Origin: Eleftheria terrae
GTDB taxonomy: Bacteria; Pseudomonadota; Gammaproteobacteria; Burkholderiales; Burkholderiaceae_C
Assembly (NCBI RefSeq): GCF_030419005.1
Contig: NZ_CP106951.1
Coordinates: forward strand, 1,054,001-1,118,000
Length of the DNA stretch: 64,000 bases
Direction of reading: 5' to 3'
Shown: positions 17,457 through 27,100 of the stretch, piece by piece
Layout of the letters: every line of letters starts with the position of its first letter
How positions within the stretch are numbered: position 1 is the first letter of the stretch
Program-made: the position numbers and the translations under genes
Notes under the pieces: model-generated
Told to the model about the DNA's origin: nothing
The model's database searches: none
The model's input: only the letters and a program-made list of their open reading frames with translations

Positions 17457-19349
17457 TCAGCCGAGCAGCGCCTTGATGTGCTGCAAGGTGGCCGGGTCCT
17501 CGATGGTGGTCAGATCGCCCGGGTCCCGCCCCTCGCACACCGCCTGCAGCGCACGGCGCAGCAGCTTGCCGGAGCGTGTCTTGGGCAAGGCCGTGACGAA
17601 TCTCACGCGCGCCGGCCGGGCCACCGCGCCGAGCTGCTCCTCCACCCGCTTGAAGACCTGCCCTTCGAGCATGAGCTGCTGCGCCGTGTCAGCCGCCTGG
17701 GCCGGGTCCTTGAGCACCGCGAACGCCATCGCCACCTGGCCCTTGAGCGTGTCGGCCACGCCCACCACCGCCACCTCCGCGACGGCCGGATGGCTGGCGA
17801 TGCTTTCCTCGATCTCGCGGGTGCCGAGCCGGTGGCCCGCCACGTTGATGACATCGTCGGTGCGGCCGAGGATGAAGTAATAGCCCTCCTCGTCGCGCAC
17901 CGCCCAGTCGAAGGTGTTGTAAGTGTTGCGGCCGGGGAAGCTGCGCCAGTAGGTGTCGACGAAACGCCGGTCGTCCCCCCAGACGGTCTGCATGCAGCCG
18001 GGCGGCAGGGGCCCCTCGATGGCCAGCACCCCCTTGCGCCCGGGGCCCTGCAGTTCCTCGCCGGTGTTCTCGTCCAGCAGGCGCACGTCATAGCCGTACA
18101 TCGGCACGCCGGGGGAGCCGACCTTGGCGGCCTGGCCGGGCGCAACGCCGCGCGCCAGCGTGAGGATGGGCCAGCCGGTCTCGGTCTGCCAGTAGTTGTC
18201 GATCACCGGCTTGCCCAGGCTGTCGGCGATCCACTGGGCGGTGGGTTCGTCCAGCGGCTCGCCGGCCAGGAACAGCGCCCGCAGCGAGGACAGGTCGTGG
18301 CGGCGCAGGTGCTCGGGGTCGTGGCGCTTGAGCACGCGCACCGCGGTCGGCGCGCTGAACATCACCGTGACCCGGTAGCGCTCCACCAGCCGCCACCAGA
18401 TGCCGGCGTCGGGGCGGATCGGCAGCCCCTCGTAGAGGATGGTGGCCATGCCGGCGATCAGCGGCCCGTAGACGATGTAGCTGTGCCCCACCACCCAGCC
18501 GATGTCACTGGTCGAGAAGAAGGTCTCGCCGGCCTGGCCGCAGAAAATGTGCTGCATGCTGGCCGCCAGCGCCACCGCGTAGCCGCCGGTGTCGCGCTGC
18601 ACGCCCTTGGGCCGGCCGGTGGTGCCGCTGGTGTAGAGCGTGTAGCTCGGATGCCCGGCGTCGACCCAGGTGCAGGCCACCTCGGCCTGCAGGTGCCGCT
18701 CGCGCAGCGGCGCGTAGTCGACGTCGCGGCCGGTCACCCGGTCCATCGCCGCGAGGCCGCGGTCCACCAGGAGCACCGTGGCGGGCGGGTGTTCTGCCAG
18801 CCGGATCGCCTCGTCCAGCAGCGGCTTGTAGGCCACCACCTTGCCGGCGCGGCTGCCGGCATCGGCGCTCACCACCAGCCGCGGCCGGGCGTCATCGATG
18901 CGGCTGGCCAGGCTCACGCTGGCGAAGCCGCCGAACACCACCGAATGGATGGCACCCAGCCGCACGCAGGCCAGCATCGCAAACACCGCCTCGGGAATCA
19001 TCGGCATGTAGATCAGCACCCGGTCGCCCAGCCGCACGCCCAACGACTGCAGCACCGCGGCCATGCGCTGCACTTCCGCGTGCAGCTCGGCGAAGCTGTA
19101 GCTGCGCTCCTCGCCGGTCTCGCTGGACACGTGGATCAGCGCCGGCTGCGCCGCCCGACCCGGCAGGTGGCGGTCCACCGCGTTGTGGCAAAGGTTGGTG
19201 CGGCCGCCGGCGAACCACCGGGTGAAGGGCGGCTGGCCGGTGTCGCAGATGGTCTGCGGCGGGGTCTCCCAGTCGATCAAGCGGGCCTGCTCGGCCCAGA
19301 AACCGTCACGGTCGGCGATCGAGCGCCGGTAGAAGTCCTGGTAATCCAT
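17457..19349 (-). CDS. prpE: Propionate--CoA ligase
   Basis: A 630-residue acyl-CoA synthetase of the ANL superfamily. It has the AMP-binding loop YTSGTTGRPKG, the A5-type motif NYWQTETGWP, the hinge region GRTDDVINVAGHRLGTREIEE, and the catalytic Lys in KTRSGKLLRR. The N-terminal YQDFYRRSIADRDGFW and the VVFGGFASVSLASRIDDA segment separate PrpE from Acs. It converts propionate, ATP and CoA to propionyl-CoA. I placed the start at 19349, preceded by AGGAGACC, because the 87 codons upstream are unlike the family. No other prp gene is near, so it appears monocistronic. Confidence 0.93.
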   Translation of the reverse strand: MDYQDFYRRSIADRDGFWAEQARLIDWETPPQTICDTGQPPFTRWFAGGRTNLCHNAVDRHLPGRAAQPALIHVSSETGEERSYSFAELHAEVQRMAAVLQSLGVRLGDRVLIYMPMIPEAVFAMLACVRLGAIHSVVFGGFASVSLASRIDDARPRLVVSADAGSRAGKVVAYKPLLDEAIRLAEHPPATVLLVDRGLAAMDRVTGRDVDYAPLRERHLQAEVACTWVDAGHPSYTLYTSGTTGRPKGVQRDTGGYAVALAASMQHIFCGQAGETFFSTSDIGWVVGHSYIVYGPLIAGMATILYEGLPIRPDAGIWWRLVERYRVTVMFSAPTAVRVLKRHDPEHLRRHDLSSLRALFLAGEPLDEPTAQWIADSLGKPVIDNYWQTETGWPILTLARGVAPGQAAKVGSPGVPMYGYDVRLLDENTGEELQGPGRKGVLAIEGPLPPGCMQTVWGDDRRFVDTYWRSFPGRNTYNTFDWAVRDEEGYYFILGRTDDVINVAGHRLGTREIEESIASHPAVAEVAVVGVADTLKGQVAMAFAVLKDPAQAADTAQQLMLEGQVFKRVEEQLGAVARPARVRFVTALPKTRSGKLLRRALQAVCEGRDPGDLTTIEDPATLQHIKALLG

Positions 19350-19701
19350 CACGGGGTCTCCTGCAGGTGGCGCTCGCCGCCGCCGACCCTCGACCTGGAC
19401 TGGCGGGGCCCCGGCGGGAAGCCGGCGATTCTTATGTCTTATAGAAGAGTCGCCAGGCCATTGAAGGTGCGGAGGCTGACTCTGCCCTGACGCGTAGGGG
19501 GCCAGCAACCTGGCGGTTCTGCCGGCCGGAACGCCGTGCCAGACGCCGTCGCGCCGCGGCCGGGCGCCGCCTGGAAAGGGGGCGCAAGCCGCGCTATCGA
19601 CCGGCCGCAATTCTTAATATGTTGAAAAATCTGTCCTAACTACTTGTATTTGCGGGATTTTTTGGTTGACTCCTGCGTTTCGGTGCACTAAGGTCGCGGC
19701 C
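19350..19701. other. Divergent promoter region between prpE and the C40 peptidase gene
   Basis: A non-coding gap with an AT-rich stretch at about 19608-19665, unusual for this window and probably the promoter zone of the plus-strand peptidase. The minus-strand frame runs through part of it without homology to PrpE. Confidence 0.5.
19666..19694 (+). promoter_or_regulatory. Candidate sigma70 promoter for the C40 peptidase gene
   Basis: TTGACT (19666-19671), a 17-nt spacer, and TAAGGT (19689-19694) ending only 7 nt before the ATG at 19702. Transcription from it would start at or next to the ATG, giving an almost leaderless mRNA. TAAGGT could instead serve as a weak ribosome-binding site, in which case the promoter lies further upstream. 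Confidence 0.4.
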
Positions 19702-20376
19702 ATGCTGTATTGCCGCCGTCCCCTCCGCGCCCGCTGGGCCCTGGTTGTCCTTGCCCTGGCCTGTGCGCCGGCGCTGGCCAACCCGGATGCAGACCCGGTC
19801 AGCCAGTTCCTTGCCGAGAAGGGCCTGGTCGCACCGGCCGCCCCTGCACCGGCCCCTGCTCCCGAGGAAAAGCGCGGCCTGATGGCCCATGTGCGCGACA
19901 CCACCTCTGAGATGGTGATGACGGCCATGAACTTCCTCGGCGTGCCCTACCGCCGCGGCGGCGACTCCGCTGAGGAAGGCTTCGACTGCAGCGGCTTCAC
20001 CCGCTACATCTTCGAACGCAGCCTGGGCCTGGTGCTGCCGCGCCGGGCCGACGAGCAGGCCAAGGCGCCCGGCCTGATCAAGATTTCCAAGGACGACCTG
20101 AAGCCCGGCGACCTGGTGTTCTTCAACACCCTGCGTGCCACCTTCTCGCATGTCGGGATCTACATCGGCGAAGGCAAGTTCATCCACTCGCCCCGCAGCG
20201 GCTCCGAGGTGCGCATCGAGGACATGCGCATCTCCTACTGGACCAAGCGCTTCACCGGCGCGCGCCGCCCGAGCACGCTGGACACCGGCAGCGCCCCGAC
20301 CCTCGGCGCCACCCTGCCCGGCGGCTCCCCCGCTGCGCTGAGCTCCCCCGCCTACCCTGACTTGCGTCAACCCTGA
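19702..20376 (+). CDS. NlpC/P60 (C40) family cell-wall peptidase
   Basis: A 224-residue secreted protein. The signal peptide covers residues 1-26 (cleavage near APALA), followed by an Ala/Pro linker and the NlpC/P60 domain from about 65. The catalytic triad is visible: Cys96 in GFDCSGFTRYIF, His150 in SHVGIYIG, and a third polar residue at His162 in FIHSPRSG. Such enzymes cut peptide stems of peptidoglycan (gamma-D-Glu to diaminopimelate). The ATG at 19702 starts the signal peptide; an upstream TTG is unlikely. No obvious operon link to moaA, 80 nt away. Confidence 0.88.
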   Translation: MLYCRRPLRARWALVVLALACAPALANPDADPVSQFLAEKGLVAPAAPAPAPAPEEKRGLMAHVRDTTSEMVMTAMNFLGVPYRRGGDSAEEGFDCSGFTRYIFERSLGLVLPRRADEQAKAPGLIKISKDDLKPGDLVFFNTLRATFSHVGIYIGEGKFIHSPRSGSEVRIEDMRISYWTKRFTGARRPSTLDTGSAPTLGATLPGGSPAALSSPAYPDLRQP

Positions 20377-20457
20377 GTGTCGCGGGGCCGCCGCAGCGGC
20401 CAGGGACCAAGGGTTTGTGCAGATGGACCTCCCCGGTCCGCTGCGGTTAACGGCACA

Positions 20458-21585
20458 ATGGCCGGCATGGGCGAAAAAATCATCCCCTTGGCGGATCACC
20501 GCTACCTTGCGGCCGCGCCGCGGGTGCCCTCGCTCCTGGAGCCGCCCACCGGGCGGCTGAGCGACCGCCGCGGACGCCCTCTGCGCGACCTGCGCATCTC
20601 GGTCACCGACCGATGCAACTTCCGCTGCAGCTACTGCATGCCGAAGGAGGTCTTCGACAAGCACTACCAGTTCCTGCCGCACAGCTCCCTGCTGAGCTTC
20701 GAGGAGCTGACCCGGCTGGCTGGCGTGTTCGTGGCCCATGGCGTCGAGAAGATCCGCCTGACCGGCGGCGAGCCGCTGCTGCGCAAGGACCTGGAGCGCC
20801 TGGTGGCCATGCTGTCGGCGCTGCGCACGCCGGCCGGCCGGCCGCTGGACCTGACGCTGACCACCAACGGCTCCCTGCTCGCGCGCAAGGCGCAAGCCCT
20901 GAAGGACGCCGGCCTGCGCCGTGTCACCGTCAGCCTGGATGCGCTCGACGACACCATCTTCCGCCGCATGAACGACGCCGACTTCCCGGTGGCCGACGTG
21001 TTGCATGGCATCGAGGCCGCCGAGCGAGCCGGTCTCGGCCCGATCAAGCTCAACATGGTGGTCAAGCGCGGCACCAACGACCAGGAGATCCTGCCGATGG
21101 CGCGCCACTTCCGCGGCACGCCGGTGGTGCTGCGCTTCATCGAGTACATGGACGTCGGTGCGTCCAACGGCTGGCGCATGGACGAGGTGCTGCCTTCCGC
21201 CGAGGTGGTGGCCCGGCTCGACGCCGCTTTCGGCCTGGAGCCGCTCGCGCCGGCACAGGCCGGTGAAACCGCACAGCGCTGGCGCTGGCGCGACGGCAGC
21301 GGCGAGATCGGCGTGATCTCCAGCGTCACCCAGGCCTTCTGCGGCGATTGCAATCGCGCCCGGCTGTCCACCGAGGGCAAGCTCTTCCTCTGCCTGTTCG
21401 CCCACCGCGGCCACGACCTGCGCGCCCTGTTGCGGGGTGGCTGCTCCGATGCGCAGCTGGCCGGCGCCATCGGCCAGGTCTGGAGCGAGCGCAGCGACCG
21501 CTATTCGGAGTTGCGCAGCTCGCTGCCGGCGGAGCAGGCCGGGCACGGCGGCCCGCGCGTCGAGATGCACTACATCGGAGGTTGA
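20458..21585 (+). CDS. moaA: GTP 3',8-cyclase MoaA (molybdenum cofactor biosynthesis)
   Basis: A 375-residue radical SAM enzyme catalysing the first step of molybdopterin synthesis with MoaC (MoaC is not in the window). The radical SAM cluster motif CNFRCSYC (Cys53, Cys57, Cys60), the [15 protein letters not shown]-binding stretch, and the C-terminal cluster [19 protein letters not shown] are intact. The protein ends YIGG, the functionally required Gly-Gly tail. Start is ATG 20458 or ATG 20467; neither has a strong ribosome-binding site, and the frame upstream is not homologous. It leads a molybdenum cofactor cluster with mobA and moeA. Confidence 0.95.
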   Translation: MAGMGEKIIPLADHRYLAAAPRVPSLLEPPTGRLSDRRGRPLRDLRISVTDRCNFRCSYCMPKEVFDKHYQFLPHSSLLSFEELTRLAGVFVAHGVEKIRLTGGEPLLRKDLERLVAMLSALRTPAGRPLDLTLTTNGSLLARKAQALKDAGLRRVTVSLDALDDTIFRRMNDADFPVADVLHGIEAAERAGLGPIKLNMVVKRGTNDQEILPMARHFRGTPVVLRFIEYMDVGASNGWRMDEVLPSAEVVARLDAAFGLEPLAPAQAGETAQRWRWRDGSGEIGVISSVTQAFCGDCNRARLSTEGKLFLCLFAHRGHDLRALLRGGCSDAQLAGAIGQVWSERSDRYSELRSSLPAEQAGHGGPRVEMHYIGG

Positions 21586-21586
21586 G

Positions 21587-21661
21587 ATGGGTGCGAGCCG
21601 CAGCCTCCCTCCCTCGCCTGCCGCCCTGCGGCCGGTCCAGGCTCCCGGCGGCGCGGCATGA
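21587..21661 (+). CDS. Possible 24-codon leader ORF coupling moaA to mobA
   Basis: A short frame begins 1 nt after the moaA stop, with GGAGG at 21577-21581 (inside the moaA Gly-Gly codons). It ends in TGA at 21659-21661, overlapping the mobA ATG at 21658 by four bases. The 24-residue product (MGASRSLPPSPAALRPVQAP...) resembles nothing known. Its likely value is to carry ribosomes from moaA to mobA, which lacks its own strong site. It could equally be chance. Confidence 0.3.
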   Translation: MGASRSLPPSPAALRPVQAPGGAA

Positions 21662-22248
21662 TCGAGCGGCGCCACATCACGGGCCTGGTGCTGGCCGGCG
21701 GGCAAGGCAGCCGCATGGGTGGCATCGACAAGGGCCTGCAAGCCTTCCGGGGCCAGCCGCTGGTGCAGCACGCGCTGCAGCGGTTGAGCCCGCAGGTGCA
21801 CACCACCCTGATCAGCGCCAACCGGCACCTGGATCGCTACCGCAGCTTCGGGGCGCCGGTGCTCACCGATTCCCTGCCGGGCCATGCCGGCCCCTTGGCG
21901 GGCTTCCTGGCCGGGCTGCAGCATTGCCGCACCGAGTGGCTCGCGTGCGTGCCCTGTGACAGCCCGATGTTTCCCCTCGACCTGGTGGAGCGGCTCGCCC
22001 ACGCACTGCGGACGCAGGGCGGGGACATCGCCATCGCCCGCACCGGCACGCAGCTGCAGCCGGTGTTCTGCCTGATGAAGACCCACACCGCCGACAGCCT
22101 GATGCGCCACCTCGATGCAGGTGGGCGCAGAATCGAACGCTGGTGCGTCGAGCACGGTTGTGTGGAAGTCCCCTTCGAAGAGAAAGCGGCCTTTGCCAAT
22201 GCCAACACCCTGGAAGAGCTTCAGAAGCTCGAAAGTGCCCATGACTGA
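21658..22248 (+). CDS. mobA: Molybdenum cofactor guanylyltransferase MobA
   Basis: A 196-residue nucleotidyltransferase that attaches GMP to molybdopterin to form the guanine dinucleotide cofactor. The N-terminal LVLAGGQGSRMGGIDKGL is the GTP-binding signature. GPLAGFLAGLQ and CVPCDSPMFPLDLV (metal-binding DxP region) follow as in E. coli MobA, and the length is normal. It overlaps the GNAT gene by 8 nt, so the two are co-transcribed. Presence of mobA implies that DMSO-reductase-type enzymes are encoded elsewhere. Confidence 0.94.
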   Translation: MIERRHITGLVLAGGQGSRMGGIDKGLQAFRGQPLVQHALQRLSPQVHTTLISANRHLDRYRSFGAPVLTDSLPGHAGPLAGFLAGLQHCRTEWLACVPCDSPMFPLDLVERLAHALRTQGGDIAIARTGTQLQPVFCLMKTHTADSLMRHLDAGGRRIERWCVEHGCVEVPFEEKAAFANANTLEELQKLESAHD

Positions 22249-22780
22249 CCAGCTTCCGGTGCAGATCCGACGCCTGCAACCCGAGCACCTGCCGGCGTAC
22301 AAGGCCTTGCGCGATGAAGGCCTGGAACGCCACCCCGAGTCCTTCACCTCCGATCCCCGCACCGAACGGCAACGCTCGCCGGAGAGCTACCTCGGCCGGC
22401 TCGGTTGGTCGGAGCCGATGGGCGGCACCTTCCTGCTCGGCGCCTGGCTCGGCGAAGAGCTGGCCGGCACGGTGGCCTGCGAGCGCGAGCTGATGCCCAA
22501 GGTGCGCCACCGCGCCAGCATCGTCGGCATGTATGTGCGCGAGAAGCACACCCGCCGCGGCATCGGCCGGCAGTTGCTGAGCGCCGGCATCGAGCTGGCG
22601 CGGCAGGCCGAGGGGCTGGAGATCCTCACCCTGACCGTGACCGCCTCCAGCGAGCGCACCGTGCGCATGTACGAGCGCGCCGGCTTCCGCATGTACGGCC
22701 TGCTGCCGCGCGCCATCCGGGTCGAGACCGGCTCGCGCGTGCAGTACTTCGACAAGGCCTACATGCTGCTGGAGCTGTGA
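22241..22780 (+). CDS. GNAT family N-acetyltransferase
   Basis: A 179-residue acetyltransferase. The acetyl-CoA binding motif A is visible (GMYVREKHTRRGIGRQLL, about residues 88-105), followed by ILTLTVTASSERTVRMYERAGF, the usual beta5/alpha4 segment. The start at 22241 lies inside the end of mobA, and the stop overlaps the moeA start, so the gene is embedded in the cofactor operon. Substrate unknown. The tight coupling suggests co-regulation rather than a proven role in cofactor synthesis. Confidence 0.88.
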   Translation: MTDQLPVQIRRLQPEHLPAYKALRDEGLERHPESFTSDPRTERQRSPESYLGRLGWSEPMGGTFLLGAWLGEELAGTVACERELMPKVRHRASIVGMYVREKHTRRGIGRQLLSAGIELARQAEGLEILTLTVTASSERTVRMYERAGFRMYGLLPRAIRVETGSRVQYFDKAYMLLEL

Positions 22781-24045
22781 GCGCCGTGGCCGCAGCAGCA
22801 GGCGCCCCCGGCGCCGCGCCCGTTCTCACCGTCGAGCAAGCCCGCCAGCGGGTGATGGCCGGGCTGCCGCGTGTGCAGGAGCGAGAACGCCTGTCGATCC
22901 GCCATGCGCTGGGCCGCGTGCTGGCCGACGATGTGGTCTCGCCGATCGACGTACCGGCCCACGACAACTCCGCGATGGACGGCTACGCCCTGCGCGCGGC
23001 CGACCTCGCCGGCAGCGGCCCGACGCAGCTGCCGGTGGCCGGCACGGCGCTGGCCGGCCAGCCCTTCCATGGCAGCCTTCCGGCCGGCCATTGCCTGCGC
23101 ATCATGACCGGCGCCATGCTGCCGCCGGGCCTGGACAGTGTGGTGCCGCAGGAAGCGGTCAGCGTCGTCGACGGCCGGCTCGTGGTGCCTGCCGGCAGCG
23201 TCCAGGCCGGCCAGCATGTGCGCCTGCGCGGAGAGGACTTGGCCCGCGGCCGGCCGGCCTTGCCGTCCGGGCGGCGGCTGCGGTCGGCCGACCTGGGGCT
23301 GCTGGCGTCGCTGGGGCAGGCCGAGGTCGTCGTCTGGCGGCCGCTGCGGGTGGCGGTGTTCTCGACCGGGGACGAGCTGCGCGGCATCGGCCAGCCGCTC
23401 GACGAAGGCTGCATCTACGACAGCAACCGTCACGCGCTGCTGGGCCTGCTGCAGGGCCTGCCGGTGGAAGCGCTCGACCTCGGCATGGTGCGGGACGACC
23501 CGGCAGCCCTCGAGGCGGTGCTGCTCGGCGCCGCCGCACAGGCTGACGTCATCCTCACCTCCGGCGGCGTGTCCAGCGGCGAGGCCGACCACACCCGGGC
23601 CCTGCTGGCCCGGCTGGGCCAGGTGACCTTCTGCTCCCTGGCCATGCGCCCGGGGCGCCCGCTGGCCTTCGGCCGCATCGCCCACCACGGCCGCGAAGCG
23701 CTGCTCTTCGGCCTGCCGGGCAATCCGGTGGCCAGCATGGTGGCCTTCCTGGTGTTCGTGCGCGATGCGCTGCTGACCATCGGCGGCGCCACCGCGGGCC
23801 CGCCGGTGCTGTTGAAGGCCCGGGCGAGCGGCCCGATGCGCAAGCGGCCGGGCCGCACCGAATACCAGCGCGGCCTTCTCGGCTGTGCCGACGGCGAGCC
23901 CACCGTGCGGCTCACCGGTTCGCAGGGCTCCGGCATCCTGCATTCGATGTCGCAGGCAGACGCCCTGGTGGTGCTGCACCATGAGCAGGGCGACGTGGCG
24001 CCCGGCGACTGGGTCGACGTGATGCCCCTGCAGGGCCTGCTCTGA
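22777..24045 (+). CDS. moeA: Molybdopterin molybdenumtransferase MoeA
   Basis: A 422-residue protein that inserts molybdate into adenylated molybdopterin. Typical MoeA stretches are present: PAHDNSAMDGYALR, RIMTGAMLPPGLDSVVPQE, VFSTGDEL, IYDSNRHAL, LTSGGVSSGEADH and GLPGNPVASMVAF. The start is GTG at 22777, overlapping the TGA of the acetyltransferase (GTGA); a second GTG at 22786 is possible because GGAG at 22771 is close to the first. It is the last gene of the moaA-mobA-GNAT-moeA run and faces the convergent RND gene. Confidence 0.94.
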   Translation: MSAVAAAAGAPGAAPVLTVEQARQRVMAGLPRVQERERLSIRHALGRVLADDVVSPIDVPAHDNSAMDGYALRAADLAGSGPTQLPVAGTALAGQPFHGSLPAGHCLRIMTGAMLPPGLDSVVPQEAVSVVDGRLVVPAGSVQAGQHVRLRGEDLARGRPALPSGRRLRSADLGLLASLGQAEVVVWRPLRVAVFSTGDELRGIGQPLDEGCIYDSNRHALLGLLQGLPVEALDLGMVRDDPAALEAVLLGAAAQADVILTSGGVSSGEADHTRALLARLGQVTFCSLAMRPGRPLAFGRIAHHGREALLFGLPGNPVASMVAFLVFVRDALLTIGGATAGPPVLLKARASGPMRKRPGRTEYQRGLLGCADGEPTVRLTGSQGSGILHSMSQADALVVLHHEQGDVAPGDWVDVMPLQGLL

Positions 24046-24046
24046 A

Positions 24047-24085
24047 CCGGCCGCCGCCGCGCCCCTCCTCGGCGGCGCGGGCCGG
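24047..24085. terminator. Possible bidirectional terminator hairpin
   Basis: Between the convergent moeA and RND genes, CCGGCC-GCCGCCG (24047-24059) pairs with CGGCGGC-(3-nt bulge)-GGCCGG (24070-24085). The stem is very GC-rich but has no T tract on either side, so termination may depend on other factors. Confidence 0.35.
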
Positions 24086-24105
24086 CGCGTGCCGCGCGGT
24101 GACCC

Positions 24106-27100
24106 TCAGTGCCCGGTGGCCTGCGCCGCGACGGGCGTGGTGATCGGCCCTGGCGTGCTCTTGCGCGCGAACAGCGTGTACATCGTCGGCACCACGAAGA
24201 TGGTGAGCAGCGTGCCGAGCGTCATGCCGCCGACGATCACCCAGCCGATCTGCTGCCGGCTCTCCGCCCCCGCACCGGTAGCCAGCGCCAGCGGCAGGGC
24301 CCCCAGCACCATGGCACCGGTGGTCATGAGGATGGGGCGCAAGCGCATCGCCGCGGCATGGCGCACCGCCTCGAACACGCCCTCGCCCAACTGGCGCTGC
24401 TGGTTCGCGAACTCGACGATCAGGATGCCGTGCTTCGTGATCAGCCCCACCAGCGTGATCAGGCCGATCTGCGAATAGACGTTCAGCGTGCCGCCGGCCA
24501 GCTTGAGGGCCAGCAGCGCGCCCACCATCGACAGCGGCACCGACAGCAGGATCACGAAGGGATCGACAAAGCTCTCGAACTGCGCCGCCAGCACCAGGAA
24601 GATGAACAGCAGGGCCAGCACGAAGACCAGCGCCAGTGCACCGCTGGAGCTGCGGAACTCGCGCGAGACACCGTTGAGCTCGGTGGAGTAGCCCGGCTCC
24701 AGCAGCCGCGAGGCGGTGTCGTCCATGAAGGCCAGCGCTTCGCCGAGCGAGTAGCCCGGTGCCAGGTTGGCCGTCAGGGCCACCGAGCGGCGCTGGTTGA
24801 AGTGGTTCAGCTCGCGCGGCGCCACCGTCTCCTTCACCTTGACGAGTGAAGACAGCGGGATCATGCGGCCGTCCCGGCCACGCACGAACAGCCGCTCGAT
24901 GTCGTCCGGCCGGCTCCGGCCGGCGGCCTCGGTCTGCACGATGACGTCGTACTGATCCGCGTCCTGCTTGTAGCGGGTCACGTTGCGGCCGCCCAGCATG
25001 GTCTCGATGGTGCGTGCGATCTGGTCCACCGCCACGCCGGCATCTGCCGCCCGCTCGCGGTCCACGTCGATGAAGATCTCGGGCTTGTTCAGCCGCAGGT
25101 CACTGTCGGGCTGCACCAGGCCGGGGTTCCGGGCCATCTCGGCCAGGAATTTCTGCGCCACCTGGTTCAGGTTGTCATAGCTGTCCGAAGTCACGATGAC
25201 GAAGTTCACCGCCCGCTCGCGGAAGCCCTGCCCGAGCGACGGCGGCGTGATCGGGAAGGCGTTCACGCCCGGCAGGCCGGCGAACTTCGGCTGCAGCGCC
25301 TGCGCCAGGTCCATGGCCGAGCGCTCGCGGTCGTCCCAGTCCACGGTGCGCAGGAAGGAGATGCCCTGCGACACGCTGGGGTTGCCCGACACGACGAAGA
25401 TGCGGTCGAACTCCTTGTACTGGCCGCCCAGGCGTTCGATCTCGCGCATGTACTTCTCGGTGTAGGCGAGCGTCGAGCCGTCAGGCGCGTTGACATTGAC
25501 CAGCACGGTACCGCGATCCTCCATCGGCGCCAGCTCGCTCTTGGTGGTCTTGAACAACGCCCAGCTGGCTGCCGCGCAGGCGGCCATCACCGCCACCACC
25601 ACCCACCGCCGGCCCAGGCTCCAGCCCAGCGCGGCTTCATAGGTCCCGGTCAGGCGCACCAGGCCGCGCTCCATCCAGCGGTCGAACCTGGAGGGCGCGG
25701 CATGGTGGCGCAGCAGCTTGGAGCACATCATCGGCGAGAGCGTCAGCGCCACGAAGCCCGACACCACCACCGCACCGGCCAGCGTCAGCGCAAACTCGAC
25801 AAACAGCCGCCCGGTGCGCCCCGGCGTGAAGGCCAGCGGTGCGTAGACCGCCGCCAGCGTGAGCGTCATCGCCACCACCGCAAAGCCGATCTCCTTCGCG
25901 CCGGTCACGGCCGCGGCGAAGGGCGACAGCCCTTCCTCGATGTGGCGGAAGATGTTCTCCAGCACCACGATCGCATCGTCCACCACCAGGCCGATGGCCA
26001 GCACCAGGGCCAGCAGTGTCAGCGTGTTGATGCTGAAACCGGCCAGCGCCATCAGCGAGAAGGCGCCGATCAGGCTCACCGGAATGGTCACCAGCGGAAT
26101 GATGGAGGCGCGCAAGGTGCGCAGGAAGACGAACACCACCAGGGCCACCAGCACCACCGCCTCGGCAATGGTGTGGTAGACCGCCTTCACCGAGCGGTCA
26201 ATGAAGATGGTGTTGTCGTTGGCCACCTGCACCTCCACTCCCTGCGGCAGGTCCTCGGCCAGGCGCGGCATCATCGCGCGCACGCCGGCCGCGACCTCCA
26301 GCGGGTTGGCGGTGGCCTGCCGCACCACGCCGAGCGACACCGCCGGGCGACCGTTCAGGCGCACGCTGGAGCGCTCGCTCGCCGCGCCCTGCTCGATGCG
26401 GGCCACGTCGCGCAGGCGCACCGTGTAGCCATTCACCTGGCGCAGGGCAACCTCGCCGAACTGCTCCGGCGTGCGCAGGTCGGTCTGTGCCGTCACGCTG
26501 AACTCGCGCTGCTGGCCCTCGATGCGGCCAGCCGGCACCTCCAGGTTCTGCTTGCGCAGCGCGTCCTCCACATCCTGCACCGTCACGGCCAGCGCGGCCA
26601 GCTTGTCGGGGTCCAGCCAGACCCGCATCGACTGGGTGCGCTCGCCGCGCACCACCACGTCGGCCACGCCGGGCACCGTCTGCAGGCGCGGCTTGACGAC
26701 GCGGTTGGCCAGGTCGGTCACCTGCAGCGGCGACAGGGCCTCGGTGGTGAAAGCGAGCCAGAGCGTGGGCGAGGCATCGGCCTCGACCTTGGAGATCACC
26801 GGTTCCTCCACCGCCTCGGGCAGTCGCCCGCGCACCCGCGAGACCCGGTCGCGCACATCGGCGGCGGCGTTGTCCGGATCCTTCTCGAGCTTGAAGCGCA
26901 CCGAAATCTGGCTCTCTTCCTGCCGCGAGATGGAAGTGATGATGTCCACGCCGTCGATGCCGGCGATGGAGTCTTCCAGCGGCTTGGTGACGGTGGATTC
27001 GATCACCTCGGAGGAGGCGCCGGTCAGCTGGGTGCGCACCGTCACCACCGGCTCGTCGATGCGCGGGTACTCGCGCACCTGCAGCCGGGTGAAGGACACC

